Shown here one piece after another: positions 39,530 through 49,061 of a stretch of 64,000 nucleotides of DNA. This DNA is from Shewanella electrica (lineage in GTDB: Bacteria; Pseudomonadota; Gammaproteobacteria; Enterobacterales; Shewanellaceae): positions 425,102-489,101 of the forward strand of contig NZ_JAKOGG010000003.1 of the NCBI RefSeq assembly GCF_022321485.1, read 5' to 3'. The position numbers were made by a program, and so were the translations under genes. Each line of letters opens with the position of its first letter. Within the stretch, counting starts at the first letter, position 1. The notes beneath the pieces are model-generated. The model was given only the letters and a program-made list of their open reading frames with translations. It had not been told where the DNA came from and ran no database searches.

Positions 39530-41265
39530 AATTTGATAAGCAACGTTCTTTCCGCAAGTCGATGACTTGGGTCCACACTTGGACCGGATTACCCGTTGGC
39601 TGGCTACTCTTTGCCATTTTCGTCACTGGCACGCTGTCGTTCTATCGCTTAGAGATCACCCAGTGGATGCAACCGGAAACCCAGCAAGCCACAATTTATG
39701 ATCAAGGCCAAGGCCTCACGCATGCGACCGCCTTATTAGAGGAATATGGCGCCGATGCCGAGCAGTGGACCATCGGTTTTCCCACCGCTCGCACGCCACT
39801 TTATCAGGTGCGCTGGCGTGTGCCAGAGCCAGAACAAGGCGAAGCTAGAGAAGGCAAACCGGGCAGCCACAATGCGGCCGCCAAAAGCGAGCAGCAACAT
39901 TCGACGGCAGCGCCAGCAACTGATAGTGCGGGCAAACTCAAGCCGCAAGAAGGTTACCGTGGCATGAAGTACTTCATGATGGACCCAGCAACCGGCCAAG
40001 TGATCACCCCACGGGACACGGCGGGTGGCGAGTTCCTCTATCGTTTCCACTTCCAACTGTATGGCATGCACTGGGCCATTGGCCGCACCTTAGTGGTCAT
40101 CGCCACGTTCTTCATGTTTGTCGCCATCATTACCGGAGTGATTATCCACCGTAATATCTTTAAAGATTTCTTCTCGTTTCGGCCGAGAAAAGGCCAGCGC
40201 TCTTGGCTTGATGCTCACGCGGCCACCAGCGTTATCGCCCTGCCGTTCCATCTGATCTTAACCTTTTCCGGGCTGCTATTTTTGGCGGGGCAGTTAGTGC
40301 CAATGGTGGCTGGTGCAGCGTACAACGGTGATCCGCGCGGCTTTTTAAGAGATTACCGCGGCGGGGGTAACATCGAGCAGCCCGCGCCCAATCCTAATAA
40401 CGCCAGACTGTATGACATCAATGCCATTGCCGCCGATGCCCTGCAACGTGCACCAGAAGGGATTGATAGCATCAACATCAAACGTCCGGGGAAAGCCGAC
40501 GCCGAAATCAGCGTGACCACCTTGGCTCCGTCACTGTTTGGCGGCAAAGCGAGCTTGGATGATCTGCGTTACGATGGCGTCACTGGCAAGTTCCTCCCCA
40601 AAGAGGAGCCGGAGCACTCTGCCGCTGAAACCATTTGGAAATTTATGTTAACCACCCACATGGGGCTATTTGCCACGCCAATCACCCGCGCGCTGCTATT
40701 TTTGTCAGGGGTGTTTGGCTCAGTGATGATCGCTTCTGGACTGGTGATGTGGCTGGTCGCCCGTGAGAAAGACCGCCAGAAACTCGGCTATATGCCGAAA
40801 GGCCACCGCTTGGTGGAACGACTGAACGTGGCGGCCATCGCCGGGCTGATGTGCGCCGTAGCGGGATTTTTCTGGGCCAACCGTTTAGTGCCTGCCACTC
40901 AGGCCGAACGGGGCGAATGGGAGATCAACGGCTTCTTTATCGTCTGGGGGATATGTTTGCTGCACGCGATTTTCCGCCCGCATCTGCACGCATGGCGCGA
41001 GCAGCTGTTGCTGGCCGCATTGGGCTTGATGTCGCTGCCGCTGCTGAATGGTTTATCTGGCGGTAATTTTATCTGGCAAAACTTACAGCAAGGCCAGTTT
41101 GCCAGTGTCGGCTTTGACTTAACCGCCTTAGCATTGGGCTTAGGGCTGCTATTTGCGGCTCGCCAAGTGCAGTTGAAGATTCAGGCGGCAAAAACCCTCG
41201 CGTCACCCGCCGAGCCAAAACCACGCTTTAACAAACGCCAAGCCGACAGTTTACAGGAGCAATAA
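39526..41265 (+). CDS. PepSY-associated transmembrane protein (PiuB-like)
   Basis: 579 aa inner-membrane protein. Helix 1 starts TWTGLPVGWLLFAIFVTGTL, and further helices occur near 170-190, 230-255 and 380-410 with several at the C-terminus, plus two soluble periplasmic PepSY-like parts. The family is thought to reduce ferric siderophores or iron in the periplasm using histidine-bound haem, though this is not proven for this protein. I set the start at the GTG 39526 (AGGAG upstream) rather than the longer frame from 39424, which would overlap the previous gene by 106 bases. Confidence 0.85.
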   Translation: MKFDKQRSFRKSMTWVHTWTGLPVGWLLFAIFVTGTLSFYRLEITQWMQPETQQATIYDQGQGLTHATALLEEYGADAEQWTIGFPTARTPLYQVRWRVPEPEQGEAREGKPGSHNAAAKSEQQHSTAAPATDSAGKLKPQEGYRGMKYFMMDPATGQVITPRDTAGGEFLYRFHFQLYGMHWAIGRTLVVIATFFMFVAIITGVIIHRNIFKDFFSFRPRKGQRSWLDAHAATSVIALPFHLILTFSGLLFLAGQLVPMVAGAAYNGDPRGFLRDYRGGGNIEQPAPNPNNARLYDINAIAADALQRAPEGIDSINIKRPGKADAEISVTTLAPSLFGGKASLDDLRYDGVTGKFLPKEEPEHSAAETIWKFMLTTHMGLFATPITRALLFLSGVFGSVMIASGLVMWLVAREKDRQKLGYMPKGHRLVERLNVAAIAGLMCAVAGFFWANRLVPATQAERGEWEINGFFIVWGICLLHAIFRPHLHAWREQLLLAALGLMSLPLLNGLSGGNFIWQNLQQGQFASVGFDLTALALGLGLLFAARQVQLKIQAAKTLASPAEPKPRFNKRQADSLQEQ

Positions 41266-41266
41266 C

Positions 41267-41575
41267 ATGTCATTACTCGGATTTGTCTTGGCCTTTATCG
41301 GCTTTAACCTGCTGTGCGTCAACACTGGCCGTAACGCCAACAAGATTGTCGATATGACGCTCACGTTGGCACAACAGCGACTGCTGACGTTAGTGGGTTG
41401 GGTGGCGTTAGTGATGTCACTATGGCCGATGTTAACCATCGACAGCATCTCTATCGCGTTAATCAACTGGGCCATGTTACTGACCTTAGCGGCCTGTACC
41501 GTGATACTGCTGCTCACCTACCGTCCTAAGTTATTAGCGGTATTAGCAAAACCCGTCACCCACTGGTTGGCTTAA
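41267..41575 (+). CDS. DUF3325-like small membrane protein
   Basis: 102 aa with three predicted helices. It starts one base after the PepSY stop, so it belongs to the same operon. DUF3325 proteins commonly end such siderophore-receptor/PepSY clusters. Function unknown. Confidence 0.72.
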   Translation: MSLLGFVLAFIGFNLLCVNTGRNANKIVDMTLTLAQQRLLTLVGWVALVMSLWPMLTIDSISIALINWAMLLTLAACTVILLLTYRPKLLAVLAKPVTHWLA

Positions 41576-41807
41576 GCACACTTTAGCGGCCGTAGCATCC
41601 CGTTGCTGCGGCCGCTGTCACCGTTACAACCGCTTAACTAAAATTGCCAAACTGATGGTCTAATTTCAGTTACCCCTTGTTTTTTCGACTCATTCAATGG
41701 CATATTATGTCAACTTTCGATGTCAGCCAGCTTTTGTCTGATACTCATACATACACGAATTTTGTTCGTAGCTTTGCGAGCAAGGTGATCAACTAAAAGG
41801 ATTTTTC

Positions 41808-43208
41808 ATGAAAAAACTATTGCTCGTTGGTGCGGTTGTTGTTGCAGGAGCCGTGGTTGCCACACCTAAATACGCGAGTTCACGTTTTGAGCAACAGATG
41901 CAAGATGTGATTGCCCAACTCAATGCTGCGCCAGGCTACAAAGTCACCATTCTTAGCAACGAACAAGGTTGGTTCAGTGCCAAGACACAGCTGGCGCTAG
42001 CCGTAGATTTGGCGCAACTACCGCAATTTGCCAACGACCCAATTGCCGCAGATCTGCCACAGCTGCAAACTGATGTGACGCTGGATACCAAATTTGGCCC
42101 GCTGCTGTTTGATGAAAATGGGCTGTTCGGCCTCTATAGCTCAAGCGCTGCAATTGCCGCCGAGCCACTGCGTAAATACCTGACGTGGGATGCTGAGCAG
42201 CCACTGTACAAACTGGTGGTCACCTCTTCATTGACCAACAGCTTGCAAGTGCACGATGAGATAACTGCCGCCAACTTTAGCGATGACACTGGCCGACTGA
42301 CATTCAAATTTAGTGGTTATGAAGGTGATGGTTCATGGTCAGGTAAGACCCTGCATTACGCTGGCAACATCGATTCACTGACCAGCGAAGGCGAATTTGA
42401 TGCCGCCATCAAAGATATCAAAATCGAGCTAACCGCTGATACCGACTTAGCGGGTGCGCTGGCAGGCGATCTCTATGCATCTTCTACCACCTTCACCGCG
42501 GGCAGTTTTACCTCTGATTACTTCAACGCGGCTAAGTTGCTGATTAAAGCCGCCAACACGATTGATAGTAAAAACGACACCAGCAGCATTCAAGCGCGCT
42601 ACGAGCTGGCTGAAGCGCATTATCAAGATATCAATATCAACAACATGATGCTGTCGATGGATATCAACAACATCGACAATGGCTTCTTGCGTGATTTTCA
42701 ACAGCTGATCGAAGATGGTTATCGCGCTGGCCAAGATACCGAAGCTGTGCAGATGCAAATGGCTAGCCTAATAGAACAAAAACTGCCTGAGTTATTGAAA
42801 AAGTCGCCACAGCTTAATTTTGAACTGGGTGCCGAAGTGCCTGAAGGTAAATTGTCGGCCAAACTCGATAGCAGCATTGCTGATATCACCCAGCAAGTGA
42901 CCGCTCAGCAACTGACTGACAAATTTTTCTGGTTACAACACCTGAAAGCCCATCTGAACGCCAATGCGGATAAAGGCATGGCGACGTTTATCAGTAACGT
43001 GGTACTGAAAGAGCAATTAGCTTACTCACCACAGTTCGCGCAGATGTCTGCTGATGAACAAAAACAGATGCTGGATAGTCAATCAGGCGTAGTGCTGGAT
43101 CAACTGATCCAAACCGGCATGTTGCAGGAAAAAGATGGCAAGTTAGTGCTGGAAGCCGCCATCGAGCAAGGTCAAACCACACTGAATGGCAACCCAATCC
43201 CACTGTAA
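41808..43208 (+). CDS. DUF945-family exported protein
   Basis: 466 aa with an N-terminal signal/anchor (LLLVGAVVVAGAVVA) and an AsmA-like beta-rich body. The opening FEQQMQDVIAQLNAAPGYKV is typical of DUF945 (YdgA-like) proteins. Role unknown. AAGGA lies upstream. Monocistronic, ended by a terminator. Confidence 0.85.
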   Translation: MKKLLLVGAVVVAGAVVATPKYASSRFEQQMQDVIAQLNAAPGYKVTILSNEQGWFSAKTQLALAVDLAQLPQFANDPIAADLPQLQTDVTLDTKFGPLLFDENGLFGLYSSSAAIAAEPLRKYLTWDAEQPLYKLVVTSSLTNSLQVHDEITAANFSDDTGRLTFKFSGYEGDGSWSGKTLHYAGNIDSLTSEGEFDAAIKDIKIELTADTDLAGALAGDLYASSTTFTAGSFTSDYFNAAKLLIKAANTIDSKNDTSSIQARYELAEAHYQDININNMMLSMDINNIDNGFLRDFQQLIEDGYRAGQDTEAVQMQMASLIEQKLPELLKKSPQLNFELGAEVPEGKLSAKLDSSIADITQQVTAQQLTDKFFWLQHLKAHLNANADKGMATFISNVVLKEQLAYSPQFAQMSADEQKQMLDSQSGVVLDQLIQTGMLQEKDGKLVLEAAIEQGQTTLNGNPIPL

Positions 43209-43225
43209 CGCGCAGTGGTATAAAC

Positions 43226-43254
43226 AAAAGCCGTCAAATTTGACGGCTTTTTCG
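43226..43254. terminator. Terminator after the DUF945 gene
   Basis: AAAGCCGTCAAA / TTTGACGGCTTT followed by TTCGTTTT. It can also act on the convergent gldA transcript. Confidence 0.9.
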
Positions 43255-43307
43255 TTTTAATAGGCGTTAGTCGCGGTGCTGAACGCACCACATTTACTTT
43301 GCCGAGC

Positions 43308-44417
43308 TTAAGCTTGCGCCTTATAGCGTTCAGCCATGGCGTTAGCGGCAATCATCGCTTGATAAACATCATCTTCGCTCAGTTCCATGGTCATATTGCC
43401 CATGGTATCGCCTTCGGCACAGGCAATCTTCGCCACGGTGCGCCATTCGGCTTCAACGAAGTGTTGCAGCCCCATATCGGCCAACGTCAGCGGCAAACCT
43501 GCGGTTTTGATGATACGGATCACTTCATCCACTTCCGCTTTCGGCGCGTTTTCCAATACCAACTGAGTCAACAAGCCAAACACCACTTTTTCACCGTGTT
43601 GCGCCCGGTGCAGATCTGGCACGGCTGACATGCCGTTGTTCACCGCATGCGCCGCAGCCAAACCGCCCGCTTCCGCACCAACACCACTCAAATAAATGGT
43701 GGCCTCAATGGTTTGCTCCAATGCTGGGGTGACAATCTTGTTTTTCACCGCATCCATCGCCGCAGCAACATTTTCGCGCAGCAGTTGATAACACAACTCA
43801 GCCAAACCTAAACCGGTACGCGATGGTTTTTTCAATACCAAGTTAATGCCATCAGCGGCATAACAGGTACGCGCCTCAAAATAGGTGGCTAACGCGTCAC
43901 CGATCCCCGCTGCGAAAAAGCGTTGCGGTGCCGCACACAAAATCGACGTATCCGCAATCACGGCGTCAGGGTTTTGTGGCAGATACAAATAACGTTCAAA
44001 CTCCCCTTCTGCGCTATAAATCACCGCCAGTGCGGTACAAGGCGCATCGGTAGAGGCGATAGTTGGATAAAGCACGACGGGCAGCTTGTGGTAATACGCC
44101 ACCGCCTTGGCTGAGTCGAGCGTTTTACCGCCGCCGACACCCACAATCACATTGGCATGTTGCTGTTCAGCCAGCGCGCCCAAGCGCTTAATTTCCGCTT
44201 CACTACATTCGTAGTTAAACTTCTCCGCTTTGGCTTCAATGTTAGCGGCTTGCAGTGCAGACACGGCTTCTTCTTGCACGCGATTCAGAATGAATTCATC
44301 ACTGATGATAAATGCGTTGTCACCGAAATCTTTAACGTAGTCATGCATTTGGGCCAAAAGGCCTTTCCCAATAATGAATTTTTTGGGGGATGTTACGGTA
44401 CGTGGAACAATAGACAT
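43308..44417 (-). CDS. gldA: Glycerol dehydrogenase
   Basis: NAD- and Zn-dependent dehydrogenase oxidising glycerol to dihydroxyacetone. 369 aa, standard length. NAD-binding GVGGGKTLDSAK near residue 95; the zinc ligands appear in GIGDALATYFEAR (Asp), AAHAVNNG (His) and RAQHGEK (His). AGGAGGG precedes the ATG. Monocistronic. Confidence 0.94.
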   Translation of the reverse strand: MSIVPRTVTSPKKFIIGKGLLAQMHDYVKDFGDNAFIISDEFILNRVQEEAVSALQAANIEAKAEKFNYECSEAEIKRLGALAEQQHANVIVGVGGGKTLDSAKAVAYYHKLPVVLYPTIASTDAPCTALAVIYSAEGEFERYLYLPQNPDAVIADTSILCAAPQRFFAAGIGDALATYFEARTCYAADGINLVLKKPSRTGLGLAELCYQLLRENVAAAMDAVKNKIVTPALEQTIEATIYLSGVGAEAGGLAAAHAVNNGMSAVPDLHRAQHGEKVVFGLLTQLVLENAPKAEVDEVIRIIKTAGLPLTLADMGLQHFVEAEWRTVAKIACAEGDTMGNMTMELSEDDVYQAMIAANAMAERYKAQA

Positions 44418-44604
44418 ATACCCTCCTGAGTATTCAGTTCAACAGTCTCAATCCTTCGAACTCGGATCAGCATAGACCTCGAAAAATCGAATAACAAAGG
44501 GTTTATATCGATAGATTCAGTGCAATAAATGGGTGAAAACATCAGCTTTAATTAAGCTAAGCAGTGCATGTCACTCCGGGCCTTTAAACTGCAAATCAAA
44601 CGGA

Positions 44605-44652
44605 TTATGGGCGAGGCGCGGCCAGTGACGCTTAGTCAACTAAGTAAGCTGG
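44605..44652 (+). repeat. Dispersed repeat, copy 1
   Basis: Stretch from TTATGGGC to AAGCTG resembles 60038-60084, sharing the core CTTAGTCAAC and alternating conserved blocks, roughly three quarters identical. Intergenic in both places. Confidence 0.5.
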
Positions 44653-44664
44653 ATACAACAAAGG

Positions 44665-45543
44665 TCAACAGCCCTTAGCAATCTGTTGCTGTAATGCCTC
44701 ACTCAGCGCCTGCACTGTTGGATCGTAGCGGCTGCGGTCATCACGCACAAAATAGAGTGGCGTGGTACGGCTATTCACGCCAATGCTCGCCAGCGTGCCA
44801 TCCGCCAATAGCGGCGCTACTTGCTGTTGAGGCAGCCAACCAAAACCGAGCTGATTCACCACTGCGCCAATCGCCGCATCAATCGAGGTGAAATACCAAG
44901 ATTCCTGCGCAGTTGGATATTGCTGACTCAACTGCTGGCTTTGTTTATCCACCACTTGGATCATCGGATAGTTCGCCAATTGTGAGCGCCGCAGTTCTGG
45001 CGCGACTTGCAACAACGGATGCTCACTGTGTGCCACACAGACAAACTGCACATCCATCACAAACTGTTTTTCTAGCGCGGTAGCAGGCGGCAAGCTGATC
45101 AGATACAAATCGCCCGCCTGCTGTTGAAGCTGCAATATGCCCTCATCTTTCACTGACTCTTGCACATGCACTTGGGTCTGCGCGTATTGCTGATGGAACG
45201 CCTTTAGTCCGGCAAATAACCACGGCTGTGGAAACATACTATCCACCACCAGATTCACCACCGCCCGCCGACCGGCATGAATCGCCTCAGCCCGCAGTTC
45301 CAAATCGCTAAAGCCATTCAACAGTAGTTGCGCCTGCGCCAACAGCGCCGCCCCCGCCTCGGTCAACACCAAGCGCCGCCCTTGTAACTGCAACAGTTCT
45401 ACGCCCAAACGCTGCTGCAACTGATTTAGCTGATAACTCACCGCTGGCTGACTACGGTGATGCTGCTCTGCTGCACTGGCAATACTGCCATGCTCAATCA
45501 CCGCTGCTAACAGCTGCCACTGCTCAATGCTGGTTTTAAACAT
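44665..45543 (-). CDS. LysR-family regulator, divergent from padC
   Basis: 292 aa: N-terminal winged helix (HGSIASAAEQHHRSQPAVSY, about 15-35) and a periplasmic-binding-type effector domain. It is transcribed away from the phenolic acid decarboxylase gene across about 100 bases, so it probably controls that gene in response to phenolic acids. In many bacteria padC is controlled by PadR; a LysR partner is less usual. Confidence 0.9.
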   Translation of the reverse strand: MFKTSIEQWQLLAAVIEHGSIASAAEQHHRSQPAVSYQLNQLQQRLGVELLQLQGRRLVLTEAGAALLAQAQLLLNGFSDLELRAEAIHAGRRAVVNLVVDSMFPQPWLFAGLKAFHQQYAQTQVHVQESVKDEGILQLQQQAGDLYLISLPPATALEKQFVMDVQFVCVAHSEHPLLQVAPELRRSQLANYPMIQVVDKQSQQLSQQYPTAQESWYFTSIDAAIGAVVNQLGFGWLPQQQVAPLLADGTLASIGVNSRTTPLYFVRDDRSRYDPTVQALSEALQQQIAKGC

Positions 45544-45649
45544 ATAAAAATTCTTTATGTTTTTTATTCAAAAATTACGTTTTTTATAAAAATATAAAAT
45601 GATTAAGCTGGGCACAAGTTAAATGAACAGCACATGAGAGGTAAAGAAT
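45544..45649. promoter_or_regulatory. Shared lysR/padC promoter region with palindromes
   Basis: ATAAA-N5-TTTAT at 45544-45558 and the perfect palindrome TTTTTATAAAAA at 45581-45592 are candidate LysR-binding sites. The region is strongly AT-rich. GAGAGG precedes the padC ATG. Confidence 0.5.
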
Positions 45650-46150
45650 ATGTTTGATAAGAATGATGTCAGCGGCTTAGTCGGCAAACATCTGGTGTAT
45701 ACCTATGACAATGGCTGGAACTACGAAATTTACGTTAAAAACGCTGCAACCATGGACTACCGCATTCACAGCGGTATCGTGGGTAACCGTTGGGTCAAAG
45801 ACCAACAGATCTATCTGGTGCGCGTTGCCAGCGATGTGTACAAAATCTCTTGGACTGAACCTACCGGCACCGACGTGAGCCTGATTATCAACTTGGGCGA
45901 CAAAGTATTCCACGGCACCATCTTCTTCCCACGTTGGATCATCAACGACCCGAAAAAAACCGTGTGTTTCCAAAACGAACACATCGAACAGATGAAAGCC
46001 TATCGCGATGCCGGCCCAGCCTACCCAACAGAAGTGATCGACGAATTCGCCACCATCACCTTTGTCCGTGATTGCGGCGAAAACAATGAAGAAGTGATCA
46101 ACTGCGCCGCCAGTGAATTACCAAAAGATTTTCCAAACAATCTGAAATAA
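45650..46150 (+). CDS. padC: Phenolic acid decarboxylase
   Basis: Cofactor-free enzyme converting ferulic, p-coumaric and caffeic acids to vinyl phenols, a detoxification step. 166 aa. The match to Bacillus PadC is strong along its whole length: YTYDNGWNYE, DYRIHSG, SWTEPTGTDVS, GTIFFP and QNEHI. The catalytic residues correspond to Y17, Y19, R47 and E70. Cytoplasmic. Divergent LysR gene. Confidence 0.95.
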   Translation: MFDKNDVSGLVGKHLVYTYDNGWNYEIYVKNAATMDYRIHSGIVGNRWVKDQQIYLVRVASDVYKISWTEPTGTDVSLIINLGDKVFHGTIFFPRWIINDPKKTVCFQNEHIEQMKAYRDAGPAYPTEVIDEFATITFVRDCGENNEEVINCAASELPKDFPNNLK

Positions 46151-46198
46151 CAGTTTGTTAGAAATACATCATTCCGGTGAATGATAACCCAGCAAGCA

Positions 46199-46228
46199 AA
46201 AACGCCTTCCCAGAGGCGTTTTTTTTGT
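46199..46228 (+). terminator. Terminator after padC
   Basis: AACGCCT (46201-46207) pairs with AGGCGTT (46214-46220), followed by TTTTTT. Confidence 0.88.
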
Positions 46229-46498
46229 GCTTCAAATTTATGCGGCGGACAATACCAAGCCCAGACTTGCTCGGCCACGGAGCGCAGCCGCCGCTAGCAC
46301 GCCAAGTTCAGCGAGTTTTATTCGGCATCACCATGAGCAAATTTTAGCTTGCAGCATGAAATGCTAATTTGCTTGCTACACTTAATATGAACCTGAACAC
46401 AATGTTCTCACCATTGGAGTACACACGGACGTCAATTAAGCGCACCTCTATCTGACTGAGGCTGAAAATGTCGAGCATGACTGCCAAGCGAGGGCAAG
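46229..46498. other. Intergenic region after padC
   Basis: No convincing gene, repeat or promoter consensus seen; it should contain the promoter of the small membrane protein at 46499. Confidence 0.45.
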
Positions 46499-46678
46499 AT
46501 GAACCAAAACAGACGCGATGAAAACTTGACGTTCAATATTGCCGTGGGCTTTGTGGTCGGCTTTCTCTTTGGGATTGCCATCAAACATATTCCACTGGGG
46601 ATTAGCTTAGGCATGCTGCTGGGCGTGGGCATTGGCTCGTTGCCATCCAGTCAAAAGTCGACCGATGATGACGATTAA
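46499..46678 (+). CDS. Small membrane protein of unknown function
   Basis: 59 aa. A charged N-terminus (MNQNRRDENL), two short Gly-rich hydrophobic segments (about 13-28 and 31-48) and a C-terminal run of four Asp. GAGGGCAAG lies just upstream as a ribosome site. The glycine-zipper-like pattern suggests a small inner-membrane protein. No family recognised. Confidence 0.6.
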   Translation: MNQNRRDENLTFNIAVGFVVGFLFGIAIKHIPLGISLGMLLGVGIGSLPSSQKSTDDDD

Positions 46679-46760
46679 TCATCATCGCCAGAATGGGCTT
46701 GAATTATGCTGTTTGAAGCCAGATGTGATAAGCGTTAAGCGATAAGCGTTAACAGCAGAA

Positions 46761-47405
46761 CTAGGTTGGGATCTGCTGCCGCAAGTCGGCTAACGTATTT
46801 GCGTTATGCTCAAATAGCAGTGCTTTTACCGAGGTTGCATCTGCCGCCATCCACGCTTCATAAATATGCAGATGCTCATTGTAAGCCGTCTGCCCACGCT
46901 GTGGCGGTTCCAGATGCATGCGCACATAACGCTCTGACAAGAAATGGAGTTTTTCAATAATACTCAAACTCACGGCACGTTTGATCGGGCGGATCATCGC
47001 CAGATGAAACTCACGGTTGATGGTGACCGCTTGCGCGCCTTGGCTGACCAACAAACCATCAAACTGTTTGAAGATGCGGCTGACGTTTTTGCGCTCCTCA
47101 GCGGTCGCATGTAAGCAAGCCGTGGCTGCTGCTTCAGGCTCCAGTAAACCACGGAGATGAAACACGTCTTCGGCTTCTGCAATCGTCAGCGGCCGCACCA
47201 TAAAACCACGATTGGGATGCGAGCTGAGTAAGCCATCTTGTTCTAACCGCGTCAGCGCTTCGCGTAGTGGAATTTTGCTCACGCCTAGATCTTGTGACAA
47301 CGCATCTTGCCGCAGTGGTTTCGACGGCAAAATTTCATGGGTTAAGATGCGCTCACGAATAATCTCATAAGCTTGTTCTGACAGGGTTTTCACCACGATT
47401 GTCAT
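46761..47405 (-). CDS. GntR-family regulator, FadR/FCD type
   Basis: 214 aa: N-terminal winged helix (SEQAYEIIRERILTHEI, then LGVSKIPLREALTRLEQDGLL) and an all-helical FCD effector domain with the metal-binding His residues (EFHLAMI). Usually a repressor of organic-acid or sugar-acid pathways. I chose the ATG at 47405, which has AAGGAG nine bases upstream, over a 26-residue longer frame. Its target is not evident. Confidence 0.9.
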   Translation of the reverse strand: MTIVVKTLSEQAYEIIRERILTHEILPSKPLRQDALSQDLGVSKIPLREALTRLEQDGLLSSHPNRGFMVRPLTIAEAEDVFHLRGLLEPEAAATACLHATAEERKNVSRIFKQFDGLLVSQGAQAVTINREFHLAMIRPIKRAVSLSIIEKLHFLSERYVRMHLEPPQRGQTAYNEHLHIYEAWMAADATSVKALLFEHNANTLADLRQQIPT

Positions 47406-47585
47406 GGCATACTCCTTCGGCGAAATGGCAAACCGCACCACGCAAAATCGCTGAGCATGCACACTCCAAGCGGCGTAGAGCAAAAATGTAAACGGTATAC
47501 TATTTACATGAATACTCAGCTAACTCAATAAAAATATTCAATTTATGATGTTTGTAAGAGAGAGAAATAACTGCGGAGGCAGGCG

Positions 47586-48179
47586 TTAGACAAACACACC
47601 CACCACTAAATAACTACCGAAAGCTGCGATAGCGCTACCGGTGTAACGCAACCAACGGTGTTGATGGTCAAAGTGTAGAATGGCGCGCCCGAGCAACACG
47701 CCCAACAGCAGCAGTAACACGGTGCCAAAGATAAATCCGATACCGTACGCCGCCATGTTCTGCATATCGGCCAATTGCGAGCCGTGTTCATAACCATGAA
47801 ACAGCGCCAACAAGCCCACAAACGCCATCACAAATGACACTGGAAAATCTTTATTGAGGGCGATCAAACCGCCCACGGCCACCACTGAGCCAGCCACGAC
47901 TAGGTTCACCAGCGGGAATGCCATATGCAGCACGCCAGCAATACCACCGAGCGCTAAAAAGAATAGAAAACCTATCGGGATCAGACAGATGAATCGCTTA
48001 GAGGACATGGCGCAGATCATCCCAACACTGAGCGCAACCAGCAGATGATCAATACCAAACAGCGGATGTAGTAATCCCGTCCCGAAACTACCTTCATCCC
48101 CTAGAGGACCAGCAAATACGGGCAAATTAACGAACGCTGACAGCAAAACGAGCAAACGTATAATCACCAACGCCCCCAA
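47586..48179 (-). CDS. HupE/UreJ-family membrane protein
   Basis: 197 aa with a signal peptide (LLVLLSAFVNLPVFA) and six helices. The metal-binding motif HPLFGIDHLL near residue 38 and LFHGYEHG in the fourth helix are family signatures. Relatives move nickel or cobalt, and some have been linked to cobalamin uptake. No hydrogenase or urease genes are nearby to define the metal. Confidence 0.87.
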   Translation of the reverse strand: MGALVIIRLLVLLSAFVNLPVFAGPLGDEGSFGTGLLHPLFGIDHLLVALSVGMICAMSSKRFICLIPIGFLFFLALGGIAGVLHMAFPLVNLVVAGSVVAVGGLIALNKDFPVSFVMAFVGLLALFHGYEHGSQLADMQNMAAYGIGFIFGTVLLLLLGVLLGRAILHFDHQHRWLRYTGSAIAAFGSYLVVGVFV

Positions 48180-48335
48180 TGACGTTATTCTTTGGTTAAA
48201 TTGTAGATCAAATGTTACGGCGGTGATAATACTATTTTTTGCTAGAAATTACAGCAAGGAATAACAAGGATTTGTAACTTTAATGTTTGTTAACAAGAAC
48301 GACATTGGAATGGTTGAGTTGGCGGCTTTAATCGC

Positions 48336-49061
48336 TCAATCAGCCAGTAGAAGGGTCTTGAGTTGGCTGATATGCCCAATACGCCAGTGTGGCAGCAGTT
48401 GACCACAAGCAACGGCGCTCAAACGCCCATAAGCGGGCGTGAGCCATACTGCTTGTGCACCCACTCGGCGGGCGCCTTCAACATCCGTCACCGGATTATC
48501 GCCCACATGCAGTAACTGCGGCAGCGGAATACCAAGCACATTTGCGGCGATATCAAACATATCGCAGTAGGGTTTCATGCGTACGCCATTACCAGGATGA
48601 ATGACGTGTTCAAACACCGCGCCTAAGCCAATCTGCTGATGATCGACATTGCCGTTAGTGATGCCAATCAGCGAATAACGCTGCTTGAGCGCGAGCAGTA
48701 GTTCAACCACTTCCGGCGCCACGGTAAAGCGGCTACGTTCACGGTAAAACACCGCTAAACCTTGCTGTGCGCCAGCGGCAGCAGTGGCGGCATCGTATCC
48801 GCAGGCCTGCAATCCAGCAGTTAATGTGGCAAGGCGCGCCGCTGAGGTATCGTGTATTAACATTGGCTGCAACTGGAGCTGTTGTCGCTTACGGGCTCGC
48901 CATTCACTTTGACCCCAAGCGGCCGTGTTGGGAAACTGCTGCTGCAACCAATCCTGCAAGATTTGCTCGGCGGCAATCAGCACTGGGTGATTGTCGTACA
49001 GGGTGTCGTCCAAATCAAAACTGATGGCCGCAACTTGTTGCAACTTCTGAAAACACTGCAT
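48336..49061 (-). CDS. yigB: HAD-superfamily phosphatase, YigB-like
   Basis: 241 aa. HAD motif I SFDLDDTLYDN near residue 15, motif II ITNGN, motif III/IV with K and GDNPVTDVEGARR. In E. coli YigB is an FMN phosphatase encoded next to xerC, the same order as here. Its start overlaps the xerC stop by one base, so the two are coupled. Confidence 0.9.
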   Translation of the reverse strand: MQCFQKLQQVAAISFDLDDTLYDNHPVLIAAEQILQDWLQQQFPNTAAWGQSEWRARKRQQLQLQPMLIHDTSAARLATLTAGLQACGYDAATAAAGAQQGLAVFYRERSRFTVAPEVVELLLALKQRYSLIGITNGNVDHQQIGLGAVFEHVIHPGNGVRMKPYCDMFDIAANVLGIPLPQLLHVGDNPVTDVEGARRVGAQAVWLTPAYGRLSAVACGQLLPHWRIGHISQLKTLLLAD

